A stretch of 64,000 nucleotides of DNA from Actinomycetospora straminea (GCF_028737255.1 NZ_JAQZAN010000015.1:62001-126000); one strand, 5' to 3'; shown: positions 1 to 8,544, counted from the first letter of the stretch. The notes: generated from the letters alone by a model not told the origin. Program-made: numbers and translations.

Positions 1-1015
1 CGGCGCGGACGTAGGTGTGCTCGCGGTCGGACCGTTCCGGGCCCGGGTCGGCGAGGTCGGCGGTGACGTGCAGCTCGTCGGGGAGGAAGTGCGTGGGCGA
101 GGTGTAGGCGCCGCCGTGGCCCGCGGTGACGAGGACCTGGTCCGGGCCGACCGAGCCCTCGGGGCGCACCAGCGTGTAGCGGGCGTAGTGGTGGGTGTCG
201 CCGGTGAGGACGAGGCGCACCCGCAGGTCCCGCCGCTCGCCGAGGACGTCGCGCAGGAAGAAGGCGAGGCGGTCCATGGCCTCGTCGTCGCCGTCGAGCG
301 CGCCGTACCAGGCCGGGGTGGCGGTGAGCAGGACGATCCGCGAGCCGTGGGGGATCCGCGCGACGACGTCGCGGAACCACTCGAGCTGCGTGGCGTCGAT
401 GTAGGTGTCGAGCTGGATGTCCATCGCCAGCACCCACCAGTCGTGCGGCAGCGCCAGCGCGAAGTAGGAGCGGCGCTGGGCGGTGTGCCACCCGGCGAGG
501 TCGCGGCCCTGGGCGAACACCCGCAGGAACGCGGTCAGGCCGTCGTACCAGTCGTGGTTGCCGGGGATGGCGTGGACGGCCGGCTGCTCCCGCTCGGGAT
601 CGACGACGAACTGCGCGTCCAGCGGGCCCTCGAGGCGCTCCTCGTAGGCCTTGGTGCCCGCCACGGGGTACACCTCGTCGCCGCCGAGCAGCAGGACCCG
701 CCCGCGCGGGAGCCGCTGCCCGTCGACGGTGACGCCCGTGGCGCCGAGCAGGGTCGCGATCGTGGCCATGGCGGGGAAGCCGTCGCCGGTGTCGGACAGG
801 AAGTCGACCCAGAAGTCCCCGGCGGCGCCGTCGCCGGCGGTGTCGTACCGGACCACGTCCTGCGCGAACGTCGTGCCGGCCATGACGTCGCGCTTGTCGG
901 CGTAGGCCGCGGCGACGCTGCCGAGCGCGACGGTCAGGCCCGTGCGCACCAGCTCGGTGGGCGAGAGCCAGCGCACCGCGTCGTGGCGTACCGGCTCGTC
1001 GGTCCGACCCCCCAT
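1..1015 (-). CDS. Calcineurin-like metallophosphoesterase, 3' end outside the window
   Basis: The gene reads on the minus strand from an ATG at 1015 and is still open at base 1, so about 338 residues are visible and the C-terminus is missing. The metallophosphatase motifs are present: GGDEVY near residue 110, GNHDWYDG near 170 and GDTHHYARY near 290. These bind the two metal ions of the calcineurin-like fold. The substrate cannot be told from the sequence; the nearest picture is a soluble cytoplasmic phosphoesterase, since no signal peptide is visible at the N-terminus (MGGRTDEPVRHDAV). It is followed upstream by the beta-lactamase gene on the same strand after 23 bases. Confidence 0.85.
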   Translation of the reverse strand, partial: MGGRTDEPVRHDAVRWLSPTELVRTGLTVALGSVAAAYADKRDVMAGTTFAQDVVRYDTAGDGAAGDFWVDFLSDTGDGFPAMATIATLLGATGVTVDGQRLPRGRVLLLGGDEVYPVAGTKAYEERLEGPLDAQFVVDPEREQPAVHAIPGNHDWYDGLTAFLRVFAQGRDLAGWHTAQRRSYFALALPHDWWVLAMDIQLDTYIDATQLEWFRDVVARIPHGSRIVLLTATPAWYGALDGDDEAMDRLAFFLRDVLGERRDLRVRLVLTGDTHHYARYTLVRPEGSVGPDQVLVTAGHGGAYTSPTHFLPDELHVTADLADPGPERSDREHTYVRA

Positions 1016-1038
1016 GGTCGGCACCGTAGTGCCCGACG

Positions 1039-1935
1039 TCAGAGGGCGGCGGCGGCGAGCCGGGTGGCCTCCGCGATCGTCGGGCGGCCGTTCGTGCTCG
1101 CCGGGTCGGCGGGGCTGGTGAGGACGGTGACGACCCACGGCGCCCGGCCGGGCGGCCACACCACGGCGACGTCGTTGTTCTCGCCCTGCGCGCCCGAGCC
1201 GGTCTTGTCCCCGACGCGCCAGTCGCGGGGCAGCCCCGCGCGGATCTGCTCGGTGCCGGTGACGGCGCCGACCATCCAGCCGGTGAGCAGGTCGCGCCGG
1301 GCGGGGTCGAGCGCGTCGCCGAGGACCAGCGCCTGCAGGTCATCGGCCATCGCGGCGGCGGTGGTGGTGTCGCGCTCGTCGCCCGGCGCGGTCTCGTTGA
1401 GCTCGGGCTCGGGACGGTCGGCGCGCGTGACGGGGTCGCCGAGCGTGCGCACGAACGCCGTCGTCGCCGCGGGGCCGCCGACCAGGGCGGTGAGGAGGTT
1501 CGCGGCGGTGTTGTCGCTGACGACGATCGCGGCCTCGCACAGGGCCGCCACCGTCATGCCGCCCTCGACGTTCCGCGACGTGGTCGGCGCGTACTCGAGC
1601 AGGTCGGCACGGGTGTAGCGGATCGTGCGCTCGAGCAGGCCGGGCTCGGTGAGACGCCGCCGCAGCACCGCGGCGACGACGAGGACCTTGACCGTCGAGG
1701 CCATCAGTGCCCGCTCGTCGGCGCGGTGGCGGACCTCGCGGCCGGTGCCGGTGTCGCGGGCGACGAGCGCGATCCGGCGTCCGGAGCGGCGTTCGAGCTC
1801 GGCGAGGGCGGCGGCCGGGTCCGGAGGAGCGGGTCCCGGGGGAGGGGCCGGCGCGGCCGGGCGGCCCGCGCACCCCGCCAGCACCGCCGCGAGCCCCCCG
1901 ACCAGCACCGTGCGGCGCGAGGCGCGGATGATCAC
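1039..1935 (-). CDS. Class A (serine) beta-lactamase, probable lipoprotein
   Basis: The 298-residue product hydrolyses beta-lactam rings. The class A motifs are all visible: S-x-x-K as STVK, the SDN loop (VVSDNTAAN), ExxLN as EPELN, and the KTG box (GDKTGSG). The N-terminus has two arginines, a hydrophobic stretch and LAGCAG, which fits a lipoprotein signal with Cys at the end of the lipobox, possibly Tat-exported (RRTVLVGG). The start is the GTG at 1935, which overlaps the stop of the upstream flavin-binding gene (GTGA), so translation is probably coupled. The same frame stays open far upstream but that part is not coding. Actinomycete chromosomes often carry such enzymes, so acquired resistance is not implied. 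Confidence 0.92.
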   Translation of the reverse strand: MIIRASRRTVLVGGLAAVLAGCAGRPAAPAPPPGPAPPDPAAALAELERRSGRRIALVARDTGTGREVRHRADERALMASTVKVLVVAAVLRRRLTEPGLLERTIRYTRADLLEYAPTTSRNVEGGMTVAALCEAAIVVSDNTAANLLTALVGGPAATTAFVRTLGDPVTRADRPEPELNETAPGDERDTTTAAAMADDLQALVLGDALDPARRDLLTGWMVGAVTGTEQIRAGLPRDWRVGDKTGSGAQGENNDVAVVWPPGRAPWVVTVLTSPADPASTNGRPTIAEATRLAAAAL

Positions 1936-2402
1936 CCGCCGGAGGGTAGTGAGGCGTACTCGAGGCCGGCGGAGGTGCTGCGCCACGCGACGAGCCGGTC
2001 GAGAGTGACGACGATCGGCAGCGAGAACGTCATCAGCCAGGCGTCGAGCGGCTGCTCGCCGAGCACCGGGCCGTACTTGCGCCCGAAGGCGTCGAGGGCG
2101 CGCTCCACGCGGCCGAACTGGGTCAGCACGGCGTGCCCGGAGCCGGTGACGACGTCGGTGCCCTCCTCGGCGGTGTCCAGCGCGACGCTCACCGCGTCGT
2201 GGGCGCGCAGGTGGCCGATCTTGGCCGTGTCCGGGCGGCTGAAGATGGTGATCGTCGGGTCGTCCCAGGTGAACCACACCGGGACCGTGTGCGGCCGCCC
2301 GCCCGGACCGACGGTGCCCAGCCAGACGACCGGCGCGCCCGTCAGCCGCTCGCCTGCGTGGGCCTCCACGGGCACGGAGGGGTCGAGCAGGCGGGCGCTC
2401 AC
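1932..2402 (-). CDS. Pyridoxamine 5'-phosphate oxidase-fold flavin-binding protein
   Basis: The 156-residue product resembles the split-beta-barrel PPOX family that binds FMN or F420. The conserved early segment VVWLGTVGPGGRPHTVPVWF and the following W/D-rich strand (TWDDPTITIFSRPDTAK) support this. Members act as deazaflavin- or flavin-dependent reductases, or only bind cofactor, so the reaction is unknown. The start is a GTG at 2402. The 3' end overlaps the beta-lactamase start by four bases, so the two genes form an operon. A functional link with the beta-lactamase is not evident. Confidence 0.8.
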   Translation of the reverse strand: MSARLLDPSVPVEAHAGERLTGAPVVWLGTVGPGGRPHTVPVWFTWDDPTITIFSRPDTAKIGHLRAHDAVSVALDTAEEGTDVVTGSGHAVLTQFGRVERALDAFGRKYGPVLGEQPLDAWLMTFSLPIVVTLDRLVAWRSTSAGLEYASLPSGG

Positions 2403-2505
2403 ACGAACAGCGCACCAGACGGGTCAAGCGCGCCCCCTCGACAGGAGCCGCGCCCGGGCGATTCGATGTGCTCCTGATCAACGGTGTGTCGGGAGGGGAC
2501 GTGCG

Positions 2506-3054
2506 ATGACCAGCGCGACGAGTGGGCCCGGCGTGCGCCGGGCTTCGAGCGGGTGGGGCTGGATCCTGGCGTCCGGGATCCTGGGGATCCTCGTCGGGAT
2601 CATCGCGCTCTTCTTCCCGGGGCTGGCGATCCTCGGCGCGGCCTTCGCGCTCGGGCTGGGCCTGATCGTCCAGGGCGCGCTCGAGATCGGTGTGGCCTGG
2701 CGCGCCGAGACCGGCTCGACGGGACGCGGCTGGCTCGCGGCGTTCGGCGTGCTCGCGCTCGTCGCGGGCATCCTCGTGCTCTTCCAGCCCGGTGGCGGCA
2801 TCCTCGTGCTGGCCTGGGGCCTGATCCTCTGGTTCGTCATCGCCGGCGTGCACGACCTGCTCGTCGGCTTCTCCCAGCGCGACCACCGCGTGTGGAACCT
2901 CGCCCTCGGTGCCCTCAGCATCGTCGTCGCGTTCATCCTGCTGGTCTCGCCGGCCACCGCGGTCGGCCTCATCGCGATCATGGTCGCCCTGGGCTTCCTG
3001 TTCCGCGGCGCCATGGACATCGGCCTGGCCCTGAGCATGCGCCGCTCCGCATAG
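2506..3054 (+). CDS. HdeD/DUF308 family membrane protein
   Basis: The 182-residue product is almost entirely hydrophobic, with about six membrane segments starting at WGWILASGILGILVGIIALF and a second set after residue 75, the internal repeat typical of DUF308/HdeD proteins. In enteric bacteria HdeD is linked to acid stress; the function in actinomycetes is not established. The ATG at 2506 is preceded by a strong GGGAGGGG Shine-Dalgarno at 2491. It is divergent from the flavin-binding gene, with about 100 bases between them to hold both promoters. Confidence 0.82.
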   Translation: MTSATSGPGVRRASSGWGWILASGILGILVGIIALFFPGLAILGAAFALGLGLIVQGALEIGVAWRAETGSTGRGWLAAFGVLALVAGILVLFQPGGGILVLAWGLILWFVIAGVHDLLVGFSQRDHRVWNLALGALSIVVAFILLVSPATAVGLIAIMVALGFLFRGAMDIGLALSMRRSA

Positions 3055-3061
3055 TGGAGGC

Positions 3062-3889
3062 ATGGACGTCGGTCAGGACGCTGCGCAGGTCGTGGGACGC
3101 CGCTACGGCGAGCACCTGACCGACCGCGACCTCCTCGCCCTCGCCGGCGGCGAGCCCGACCGCGTCGCGCCGCTGCGCCGGCGCCCCGAGCTCGTGCTGG
3201 AGCTGCTCGACCGTCCCGACGTCGCCGACGCCGTGCTCGCCGCCCGCCGGGACGACGACGGGCGCTTCCACCACGTGTCGCCGTTCCTCGTGTTCGCGGC
3301 GGCCGTGCACCGGACGTCGCGCGCGCTGGTCGGGCGCCTGCACGCCCCGGACCGGACGGCGCCGCGCACCCGTGTGCCGATCTTCGACGGGCCCCAGCTC
3401 GCGGCCTTCGCCACCGACCCCGCGCACCGCCTCCACCTCGCCGAGCTGCTCGCCTCCTACGCGCGGCTGACCTCCGGTGTCGTGTGGCGGCGCGACGAGC
3501 GCGGGCGGCACCGCCAGCGGTGGGACGAGCTGGACCTGCCCGCCCTGGCCGTGCTGCTCGAGTCGGTGCCGGCCGACGAGCAGCCCGGGGTGTGGCGACG
3601 CATCGGCGACGGGGCCCTGTTCCTCGCCGGGGTCTTCCCCGAGTACGCCGAGCGGACCTTCGGCGGCACGGGGCTCGTGCGTCTGACGCGCCTGGGCGCC
3701 TCGCGCGAGGGTCCGGTGACCGAGCTGCTCGAACAGCTCGCGGGCCGGGCCTACGCGCGGGTGGGGGACGCGGTGCCGCCGGGCGTCGCCGAGTCACCCC
3801 ACCACGCGCGCCGGTTCCTCGCCCTCGTCGCCGAGCGCCACCTGTTCCCGTCCTCGGGGTCCGGGGGCCTGCTGTCGGCGGGACGCTGA
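3062..3889 (+). CDS. Conserved-looking protein of unknown function
   Basis: The family of this 275-residue protein was not recognised. It is soluble and charged, mostly helical by composition, without signal peptide or membrane segment. Notable stretches are FHHVSPFLVFAAAVHR near residue 75 and GVFPEYAERTFGG near 195. It starts seven bases after the DUF308 stop and is probably co-transcribed with it. GGAGG lies only one base before the ATG, which is too close for a normal ribosome site, so a slightly different start is possible. Confidence 0.7.
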   Translation: MDVGQDAAQVVGRRYGEHLTDRDLLALAGGEPDRVAPLRRRPELVLELLDRPDVADAVLAARRDDDGRFHHVSPFLVFAAAVHRTSRALVGRLHAPDRTAPRTRVPIFDGPQLAAFATDPAHRLHLAELLASYARLTSGVVWRRDERGRHRQRWDELDLPALAVLLESVPADEQPGVWRRIGDGALFLAGVFPEYAERTFGGTGLVRLTRLGASREGPVTELLEQLAGRAYARVGDAVPPGVAESPHHARRFLALVAERHLFPSSGSGGLLSAGR

Positions 3890-3893
3890 GCGC

Positions 3894-4166
3894 TCACCGC
3901 TCGGGGAACCACAGCAGGTTCACCAAGGAGACCCGCCGCTCGGCCTCGAGCACCACGAAGGTCACGAACCCGTAGCCGTCGGACGAGGCGAATGCCAGGA
4001 AGCGGTACTGACCGCCGGGGTTCGCCTCGTTCATCGGCGCGCTGGTCCACGGCTCGATCGACAATCCCTCGAGCAAGCCCTCGACCGAGGCGCGCACCCC
4101 GTCGGGCAACTCCGCGAGCTCCCGGTCGAACTCGTCGCGGGCCAGCGGCTCGAGCTCGTAGGGCAC
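3894..4166 (-). CDS. RelE/ParE-like small protein, candidate toxin
   Basis: The 90-residue product has a length and pattern like RelE/ParE-fold proteins: an N-terminal helical part (LARDEFDRELAELPDGVRASVEGLLEGL) followed by strands with aromatic and basic residues (QYRFLAFASSDGYGFVTFVVL) and a hydrophobic end. The start is a GTG at 4166 that follows the stop codon of the upstream DUF6247-like gene with no gap, so the two are translated together. This layout fits a toxin-antitoxin pair with the antitoxin first. Toxicity is inference; no catalytic residue could be assigned with confidence. Confidence 0.6.
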   Translation of the reverse strand: MPYELEPLARDEFDRELAELPDGVRASVEGLLEGLSIEPWTSAPMNEANPGGQYRFLAFASSDGYGFVTFVVLEAERRVSLVNLLWFPER

Positions 4167-4493
4167 CTACGCGCCGGCCTTGTTCCGCGTGACCTCCAGC
4201 GGCTCGTCCTCCGGGCTCGGCTCGCCCGTGATCAGTTCCGCGGCGCGGCGCAGATCGCGGCGGTACTCCTCCGGACGCGACTGCATGGCGGCGACGCCAC
4301 GCCACTGCTCGAGCGTCGCGTCCAGGGCGGTGAGGTCGAGGCTCTGCCGGGCTCGGCGCAGCTCGCGCTCGTATGAGGCCAGGAACCGGTCGCGGTCGGC
4401 CGGGAGCAGCGCCGCAGCGATGGCGGCGGGCTGGGCTCCGGGCGCGAGCGAGCGCGGGTCGTGGCCCGAGTCGGCATGCTGCGTCGCGCTCAT
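4167..4493 (-). CDS. DUF6247-like protein, candidate antitoxin
   Basis: The 108-residue product resembles DUF6247 proteins of actinomycetes: an acidic/alanine-rich start, the block LLPADRDRFLASYERELRRARQSLDLTALDATLEQWRG in its middle, and an EEYRRDLRRAAEL helix. Such proteins are often found directly before RelE-like genes. Its stop TAG abuts the GTG of the downstream gene. An antitoxin role is inferred from this arrangement only. Confidence 0.6.
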   Translation of the reverse strand: MSATQHADSGHDPRSLAPGAQPAAIAAALLPADRDRFLASYERELRRARQSLDLTALDATLEQWRGVAAMQSRPEEYRRDLRRAAELITGEPSPEDEPLEVTRNKAGA

Positions 4494-4551
4494 GCACCGA
4501 CCGTAGCGCGGTGGTCGGACCTCGGGGTGCCGATCGCCGCCGTCGGGCGGC

Positions 4552-4719
4552 TCAGTCCTCCGGCGACCGCCGCGGGGCGGGCACCTGCGGGGCCGGGGGC
4601 GCCGGGTGGGCCGGCCCGGCCCAGCGGCACGCGAGGACGTCCCAGAAGCAGGTGCGGTCGTGGACGTGCGGCGGCTGGGGCACGGTCGTCACCGGTCGGG
4701 TCGGGGCCTCGACGGTCAT
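4552..4719 (-). CDS. Small Cys-containing protein, 55 residues, unknown
   Basis: A short gene reads from the ATG at 4719 to a TGA at 4552. It is supported by a near-perfect Shine-Dalgarno (AGGAGACC) six bases before the start. The centre is HDRTCFWDVLACRWAG, with two cysteines seven residues apart and two tryptophans, and the ends are rich in proline. It could bind a metal or another protein; no family was recognised. The following region upstream has no other gene before 4880 on the plus strand. Confidence 0.6.
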   Translation of the reverse strand: MTVEAPTRPVTTVPQPPHVHDRTCFWDVLACRWAGPAHPAPPAPQVPAPRRSPED

Positions 4720-4771
4720 GGCGGTCTCCTCTCGTCACCCGGCGTATTGACGGTGACAGTGGGTGCTCGGC

Positions 4772-4806
4772 ACGGCCATACGTATCACTCGAACGGCCGT
4801 ACCTAT
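4772..4806. promoter_or_regulatory. 14-bp direct repeat before the phosphodiesterase gene
   Basis: ACGGCCATACGTAT at 4772 and ACGGCCGTACCTAT at 4793 match at 12 of 14 positions and lie 21 bases apart, two turns of the helix. The first copy contains the palindrome ATACGTAT. This is the pattern of a regulator binding two sites on one face of the DNA. The site lies in the divergent region between the small gene at 4552-4719 and the gene at 4880. The regulator is unknown. Confidence 0.4.
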
Positions 4807-4879
4807 TCCGGTCGCCGTGCCCGCACCGTCACGCGACGTCCACGTACCGCGTCCGGCGGCCCTCGGCGAGAATGCGTCC

Positions 4880-6013
4880 GTGGAGGCCGCCGAGCTCGTC
4901 CCGCCCGATCCCGATCGCCCCGGCCTGCACGATGTGGTGCCGGCCCTCCTGGCGGCCGTGACGCCGGGCGGGGCGCCGGCCCTCGGCCTGCCCCCGGTGC
5001 GGGCGGCCGCGCTGCTGCTCGTCGACGGGCTGGGTCACCGGCTGCTGCACAAGCACGCGGCCGACGCGCCGTTCCTCGCCGCGATGGCCGAGCACGGGCC
5101 GCTGACCGTCGGCTTCCCGAGCAGCACGTCGACCAGCGTCACCTCGCTCGGCACCGGCCTGCCGCCGGGCACCCACGGGACGCTCGGCATCCGGGTGCGC
5201 GTCGACGGCACGCTCCTCGACACCCTGACCTGGACCGGGGACGGCCGCGACGCCCGCGAGCTCCTCGTCCCCGAGGCCGTGCAGCCGCGCCCCACCGTCT
5301 TCGAGCAGGCCGTCGCGCGCGGCGTCGGCGCGACCGTCGTCTCCGACCGTGCCTTCCGCGAGTCCGGCCTGACCCGCTCGGCGCTGCGGGGCGCGCAGTA
5401 TCGCGGGGTGGGCGCGTTCGGCGACCTCGCCGCCGAGCTCCTCGACGCCCTCGGTCGCCCCGGGCCGCAGCTCGTCTACGCCTACCACGCCGACCTCGAC
5501 CAGCTCGGCCACCTGCGCGGACCCGGCTCGACGGCCTGGCGCTGGCAGCTGCGCCAGATCGACCGGCTCGTCGCCCAGCTCGTCGAGGAGCTCCCCGCCG
5601 GCAGCCTGCTCGCCGTCACCGGCGACCACGGGATGGTGACGATCGACCGCCGCCACGACGCGGAGAACGACCCCGACCTGGTCGCCGGCGTCGCGCTCGT
5701 CGGCGGCGACCCCCGCGCCCGCTTCGTCTACGCGCGGTCCGGTGCGGCCGCCGACGTCCTCGCCTCCTGGCGCGGGGTGCTCGGCGACGACGCGTGGGTG
5801 GTCGACGGCGACGAGGCGATCGCGCGCGGCTGGTTCGGCCCGGTCGACGAGGCCGTGCGCGACCGCGTGCCCGACGTCGTCGCCGCCCTGCGGGGCACCG
5901 CGGCCGTGGTCTGCCCGACCGCCGAGCCCCTGCTCTCGCGCCTGCCCGGCCAGCACGGCTCGCTGTCCGCCGACGAGCTCGTGGTCCCGCTGCTCGCCGC
6001 GGCCCGCACCTGA
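4880..6013 (+). CDS. Alkaline-phosphatase-fold phosphodiesterase/nucleotide pyrophosphatase
   Basis: The 377-residue product belongs to the type I phosphodiesterase/nucleotide pyrophosphatase group of the alkaline phosphatase superfamily. The metal-binding start LLLVDGLGHRLL, the nucleophile region VGFPSSTSTSVTSLGTG, YAYHADLDQLGH and the late TGDHGMV are the family's metal and nucleophile motifs. It should hydrolyse a phosphodiester or phosphate ester in the cytoplasm, because no export signal is present. The frame is open to 4763, but the GTG at 4880 (VEAAELVPPDPD) is a better start because the upstream part holds the repeat described at 4772. Confidence 0.85.
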   Translation: MEAAELVPPDPDRPGLHDVVPALLAAVTPGGAPALGLPPVRAAALLLVDGLGHRLLHKHAADAPFLAAMAEHGPLTVGFPSSTSTSVTSLGTGLPPGTHGTLGIRVRVDGTLLDTLTWTGDGRDARELLVPEAVQPRPTVFEQAVARGVGATVVSDRAFRESGLTRSALRGAQYRGVGAFGDLAAELLDALGRPGPQLVYAYHADLDQLGHLRGPGSTAWRWQLRQIDRLVAQLVEELPAGSLLAVTGDHGMVTIDRRHDAENDPDLVAGVALVGGDPRARFVYARSGAAADVLASWRGVLGDDAWVVDGDEAIARGWFGPVDEAVRDRVPDVVAALRGTAAVVCPTAEPLLSRLPGQHGSLSADELVVPLLAAART

Positions 6014-6047
6014 CGTCAGGTCGGCCGCGGCTCGCTCGACGTGGCCG

Positions 6048-7370
6048 TCACGGGTCGGGGAACATCCGCGTCATGGACTCGCCGGGGTCCAGGTCGTCGC
6101 CCGCGGGGACACGGTCGATCCCGACCATCCGGTCGATGACCATGTTCTGGAAGCGGTGCAGTGGCTCCTCGAAGCGGAAGCACATCCGCCCGCCGCGGTA
6201 GGCCGGGTTCGCCAGCCCCTCCTGCACGCGCTCGACGATCTCGAGGTCCTGGCGGTTGACGAGGTCCCAGAACTTCGCGAGCTGCTCCACGCCCTCGGCC
6301 GCGGTGTCGTCCCCGCCCGCCCCGCCCAGCGACTCGGGGTGGGCCAGCAGGACCGCGGTCTCGACGGTGCGGTCCGGCGCGACGGGCCGGTTGAACAGCA
6401 CGAACGCGTGGTTGGGCAGGACGACGAGCGCGGTGCCGGGGAAGAGCCAGACGAAGCGCCCGCTGTCGGCGTCCTGCGGACCGAGGAACGGCAGCGCCGC
6501 GAGCCCGTCCCAGCCACCGGCGTCGGTGTTGCGCGACACGGGCGTCGTGCACATGCCCGTGTACATGCCGGGGCCCTGCCAGCGGTAGTGGTCGGAGAAC
6601 CTGGAGACCTGGTTGAGCTCCGGGTGGACCCAGGGCAGGTGGTAGTACTCCATGAAGTTCTCGCCGATGAGCTTGTAGTTGGCGGCGACGTCGTAGGTGA
6701 GCGTCCGCTGCGTCACCCACTCGTCGAGGCGGTGGTCGGCGAAGCGCTCGGGCAGGTCCCCGAGCTGGGTCACCAGCGGTGCCGGGTCCGGCGAGAGGTT
6801 GACGAACAGGAACAGGCCCCAGCTGTCGACCGCGACCTCGAGCAGGCCGTAGTCGGCGCGGTCGAAGCCCGTGGCCACCGACGTGTCGAAGATCGGCTCC
6901 TGACCGGCGGGGACGTCCGAGCCCTCGAACAGTGGCGTCCCGAGGCACGTGCCGTCGGTGTCGTAGGTCCACGAGTGGTACGGGCAGCGGATGCGCCCGC
7001 GCTTGCCGACCTCGCGGGCGTCGCCGTCGAGCAGCTTCGTCGCGCGGTGGCGGCAGACGTTGTGGAAGGCGCGCAGCTCGCCGTGGCGGTTGCGGGTCAC
7101 GAAGACCGACCGGCCGGCGACCTCGACGACGATGCAGGCGCCGGGCTCCGTGACGTCGCTGGTGATGCCCACGGCCACCCAGGACGTCGCGAACAGGCGC
7201 TGCTGCTCGAGGGCGAAGAACTCCGGTGACGTGTACGCGTCGGGCAGCAGCGTCGAGGCGAGCTCGACGGGCAGCCGCGTGGGGGCGTACGTGCTCTCCG
7301 CGGTGAACAGGGCCGGGTCGACGGGCCGCGCCGGGAGCGCGGCGTACGGGTCGGTGCGCGTCTCAGACAT
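6048..7370 (-). CDS. Rieske non-heme iron oxygenase, alpha subunit (betaine demethylase-like)
   Basis: The 440-residue product has an N-terminal Rieske domain with C-R-H and C-P-Y-H at the [2Fe-2S] site (HNVCRHRATK, then CPYHSWTYD) and a catalytic domain with the mononuclear iron site (ENFMEYYHLPWVHPEL, later NRQDLEIVER). Members of this branch remove N-methyl groups or hydroxylate quaternary amines such as glycine betaine, carnitine, choline and stachydrine. It overlaps the sarcosine oxidase-like gene by eight bases, so both are made together. No dedicated reductase gene is seen nearby, so electrons would come from elsewhere. Exact substrate is inference. Confidence 0.88.
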   Translation of the reverse strand: MSETRTDPYAALPARPVDPALFTAESTYAPTRLPVELASTLLPDAYTSPEFFALEQQRLFATSWVAVGITSDVTEPGACIVVEVAGRSVFVTRNRHGELRAFHNVCRHRATKLLDGDAREVGKRGRIRCPYHSWTYDTDGTCLGTPLFEGSDVPAGQEPIFDTSVATGFDRADYGLLEVAVDSWGLFLFVNLSPDPAPLVTQLGDLPERFADHRLDEWVTQRTLTYDVAANYKLIGENFMEYYHLPWVHPELNQVSRFSDHYRWQGPGMYTGMCTTPVSRNTDAGGWDGLAALPFLGPQDADSGRFVWLFPGTALVVLPNHAFVLFNRPVAPDRTVETAVLLAHPESLGGAGGDDTAAEGVEQLAKFWDLVNRQDLEIVERVQEGLANPAYRGGRMCFRFEEPLHRFQNMVIDRMVGIDRVPAGDDLDPGESMTRMFPDP

Positions 7371-8544
7371 GGAAGCTCCGCGGGAAGCTCGGGTCGGTCA
7401 GGGCCGGGCGGGTGATCGAGAAGGCGTCGATCGGGTGCGAGGGCTCGTGGCCGAGCGCGAGGTCCGCGAGCAGGCGCCCGATGAGCGCGGCGAACTTGAA
7501 CGCGTGACCGGCGCCGTTGGCGACCGTGATCTGCGGGTGCTCGGGCAGCGTGTCGAGGATGAAGTGCTGGTCCGGCGGCACGGTGTACAGGCAGGTCTTC
7601 GAGTAGAGCTCGGGGCCGCCGAAGCGCGGGACGTGGCGCGCGACGAAGTCGGCGTAGCGCTCGCGCCGGACGGGGTCGGGCTCGAAGGTGCGGGTGTCGG
7701 CGGTGGTCTCGTCGCCGCCCATGTGCTGGCCGAGCTTGGTCGCGACCTCGCCGTAGACCGGGAAGCCGTAGAAGTTGTGCCGGCCGTGCCACATGAAGAC
7801 CGGGAAGCGCGACGGCGCGAACTCCGCGAGGTGCGGCGTGGCGTAGTAGGTGACCTGCTCGCGCAGGACCGTCAGCGGCAGCGTCGTGCCGGTCTCGGCC
7901 AGGACCTGGTTGGTCCACGCGTCGCTCGCGACGACCACGCGGTCGGCCCGGAAGGTGTCGGTGTCGGTGACGACCGCGACGCCCTCGCCGTCGGGGCGCA
8001 GGGCCCGCACGGGCGTGCTCGTGCGGACCTCCGCGCCGTGGGCCCGGGCCAGGGCGATGTGCACGGCGTTGGCCCGCGCGGCGTCGACGATGCCCGAGTC
8101 GGGCTGGTAGAGGGCCGCCACGCCCTCGTGGGCGCGGAACTGCGGCCAGCGGGCGACCAGCTCGTCGGCGTCGAGGCGCTCGTAGGCGACGCCGTGGCGG
8201 TCGAACATCGCGGTGTAGCCCTCGATGTTGCGGGTGCCGGTCGCGGTGCCGCGGCGCTCGTCCCGGTCCTCGATGACGAGCCCGCCGGTGGGGGTGACGA
8301 TCTGCTGGCAGGCCTCCGCCTCGACCTCGTACCAGGCCTTGTAGGCCGGCGCCGCCAGCGCGGCGTACGCCTCCTGGTGCTGGGCGAGCCGGATGATCCG
8401 GGAGTGGTCCTGGGACGCGCCGCGGTGGTGTCCGAGCTCGAACTGCTCGATCCCGAGCACGCCGGGACCGAGCTCCGCGGCGAGCCGGTGGAGGGCCGCG
8501 GAGCCGAGCCCGCCGAGGCCGACGACGATCGCGCGGTAGGTCAT
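7363..8544 (-). CDS. Monomeric sarcosine oxidase/N-methyl amino acid oxidase-like flavoenzyme
   Basis: The 393-residue length equals that of monomeric sarcosine oxidases. The N-terminal dinucleotide site reads VVGLGGLGSAALHRLA, the SQDHSRIIRLAQ segment matches the family, and SKTCLYT holds the cysteine that bonds FAD covalently. NGAGHAFKFA is the C-terminal flavin-contact motif. It would oxidise an N-methyl amino acid to the free amine, formaldehyde and hydrogen peroxide. With the Rieske gene directly downstream, the pair could strip methyl groups in sequence from a betaine. Start chosen at the ATG at 8544, which leaves 73 bases to the divergent lysR gene. Confidence 0.9.
   Translation of the reverse strand: MTYRAIVVGLGGLGSAALHRLAAELGPGVLGIEQFELGHHRGASQDHSRIIRLAQHQEAYAALAAPAYKAWYEVEAEACQQIVTPTGGLVIEDRDERRGTATGTRNIEGYTAMFDRHGVAYERLDADELVARWPQFRAHEGVAALYQPDSGIVDAARANAVHIALARAHGAEVRTSTPVRALRPDGEGVAVVTDTDTFRADRVVVASDAWTNQVLAETGTTLPLTVLREQVTYYATPHLAEFAPSRFPVFMWHGRHNFYGFPVYGEVATKLGQHMGGDETTADTRTFEPDPVRRERYADFVARHVPRFGGPELYSKTCLYTVPPDQHFILDTLPEHPQITVANGAGHAFKFAALIGRLLADLALGHEPSHPIDAFSITRPALTDPSFPRSFHV

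Noticed and set aside
17-1618. Long plus-strand open frame over the phosphoesterase and beta-lactamase
   Set aside because: It has no motifs and is the antisense of two well-supported minus-strand genes; high-GC codon bias keeps the opposite frame open.
4746-4790. Sigma-70-type promoter using TTGACG at 4747
   Set aside because: The only TA-rich box (TACGTA at 4779) is 26 bases away, too far for a normal promoter.
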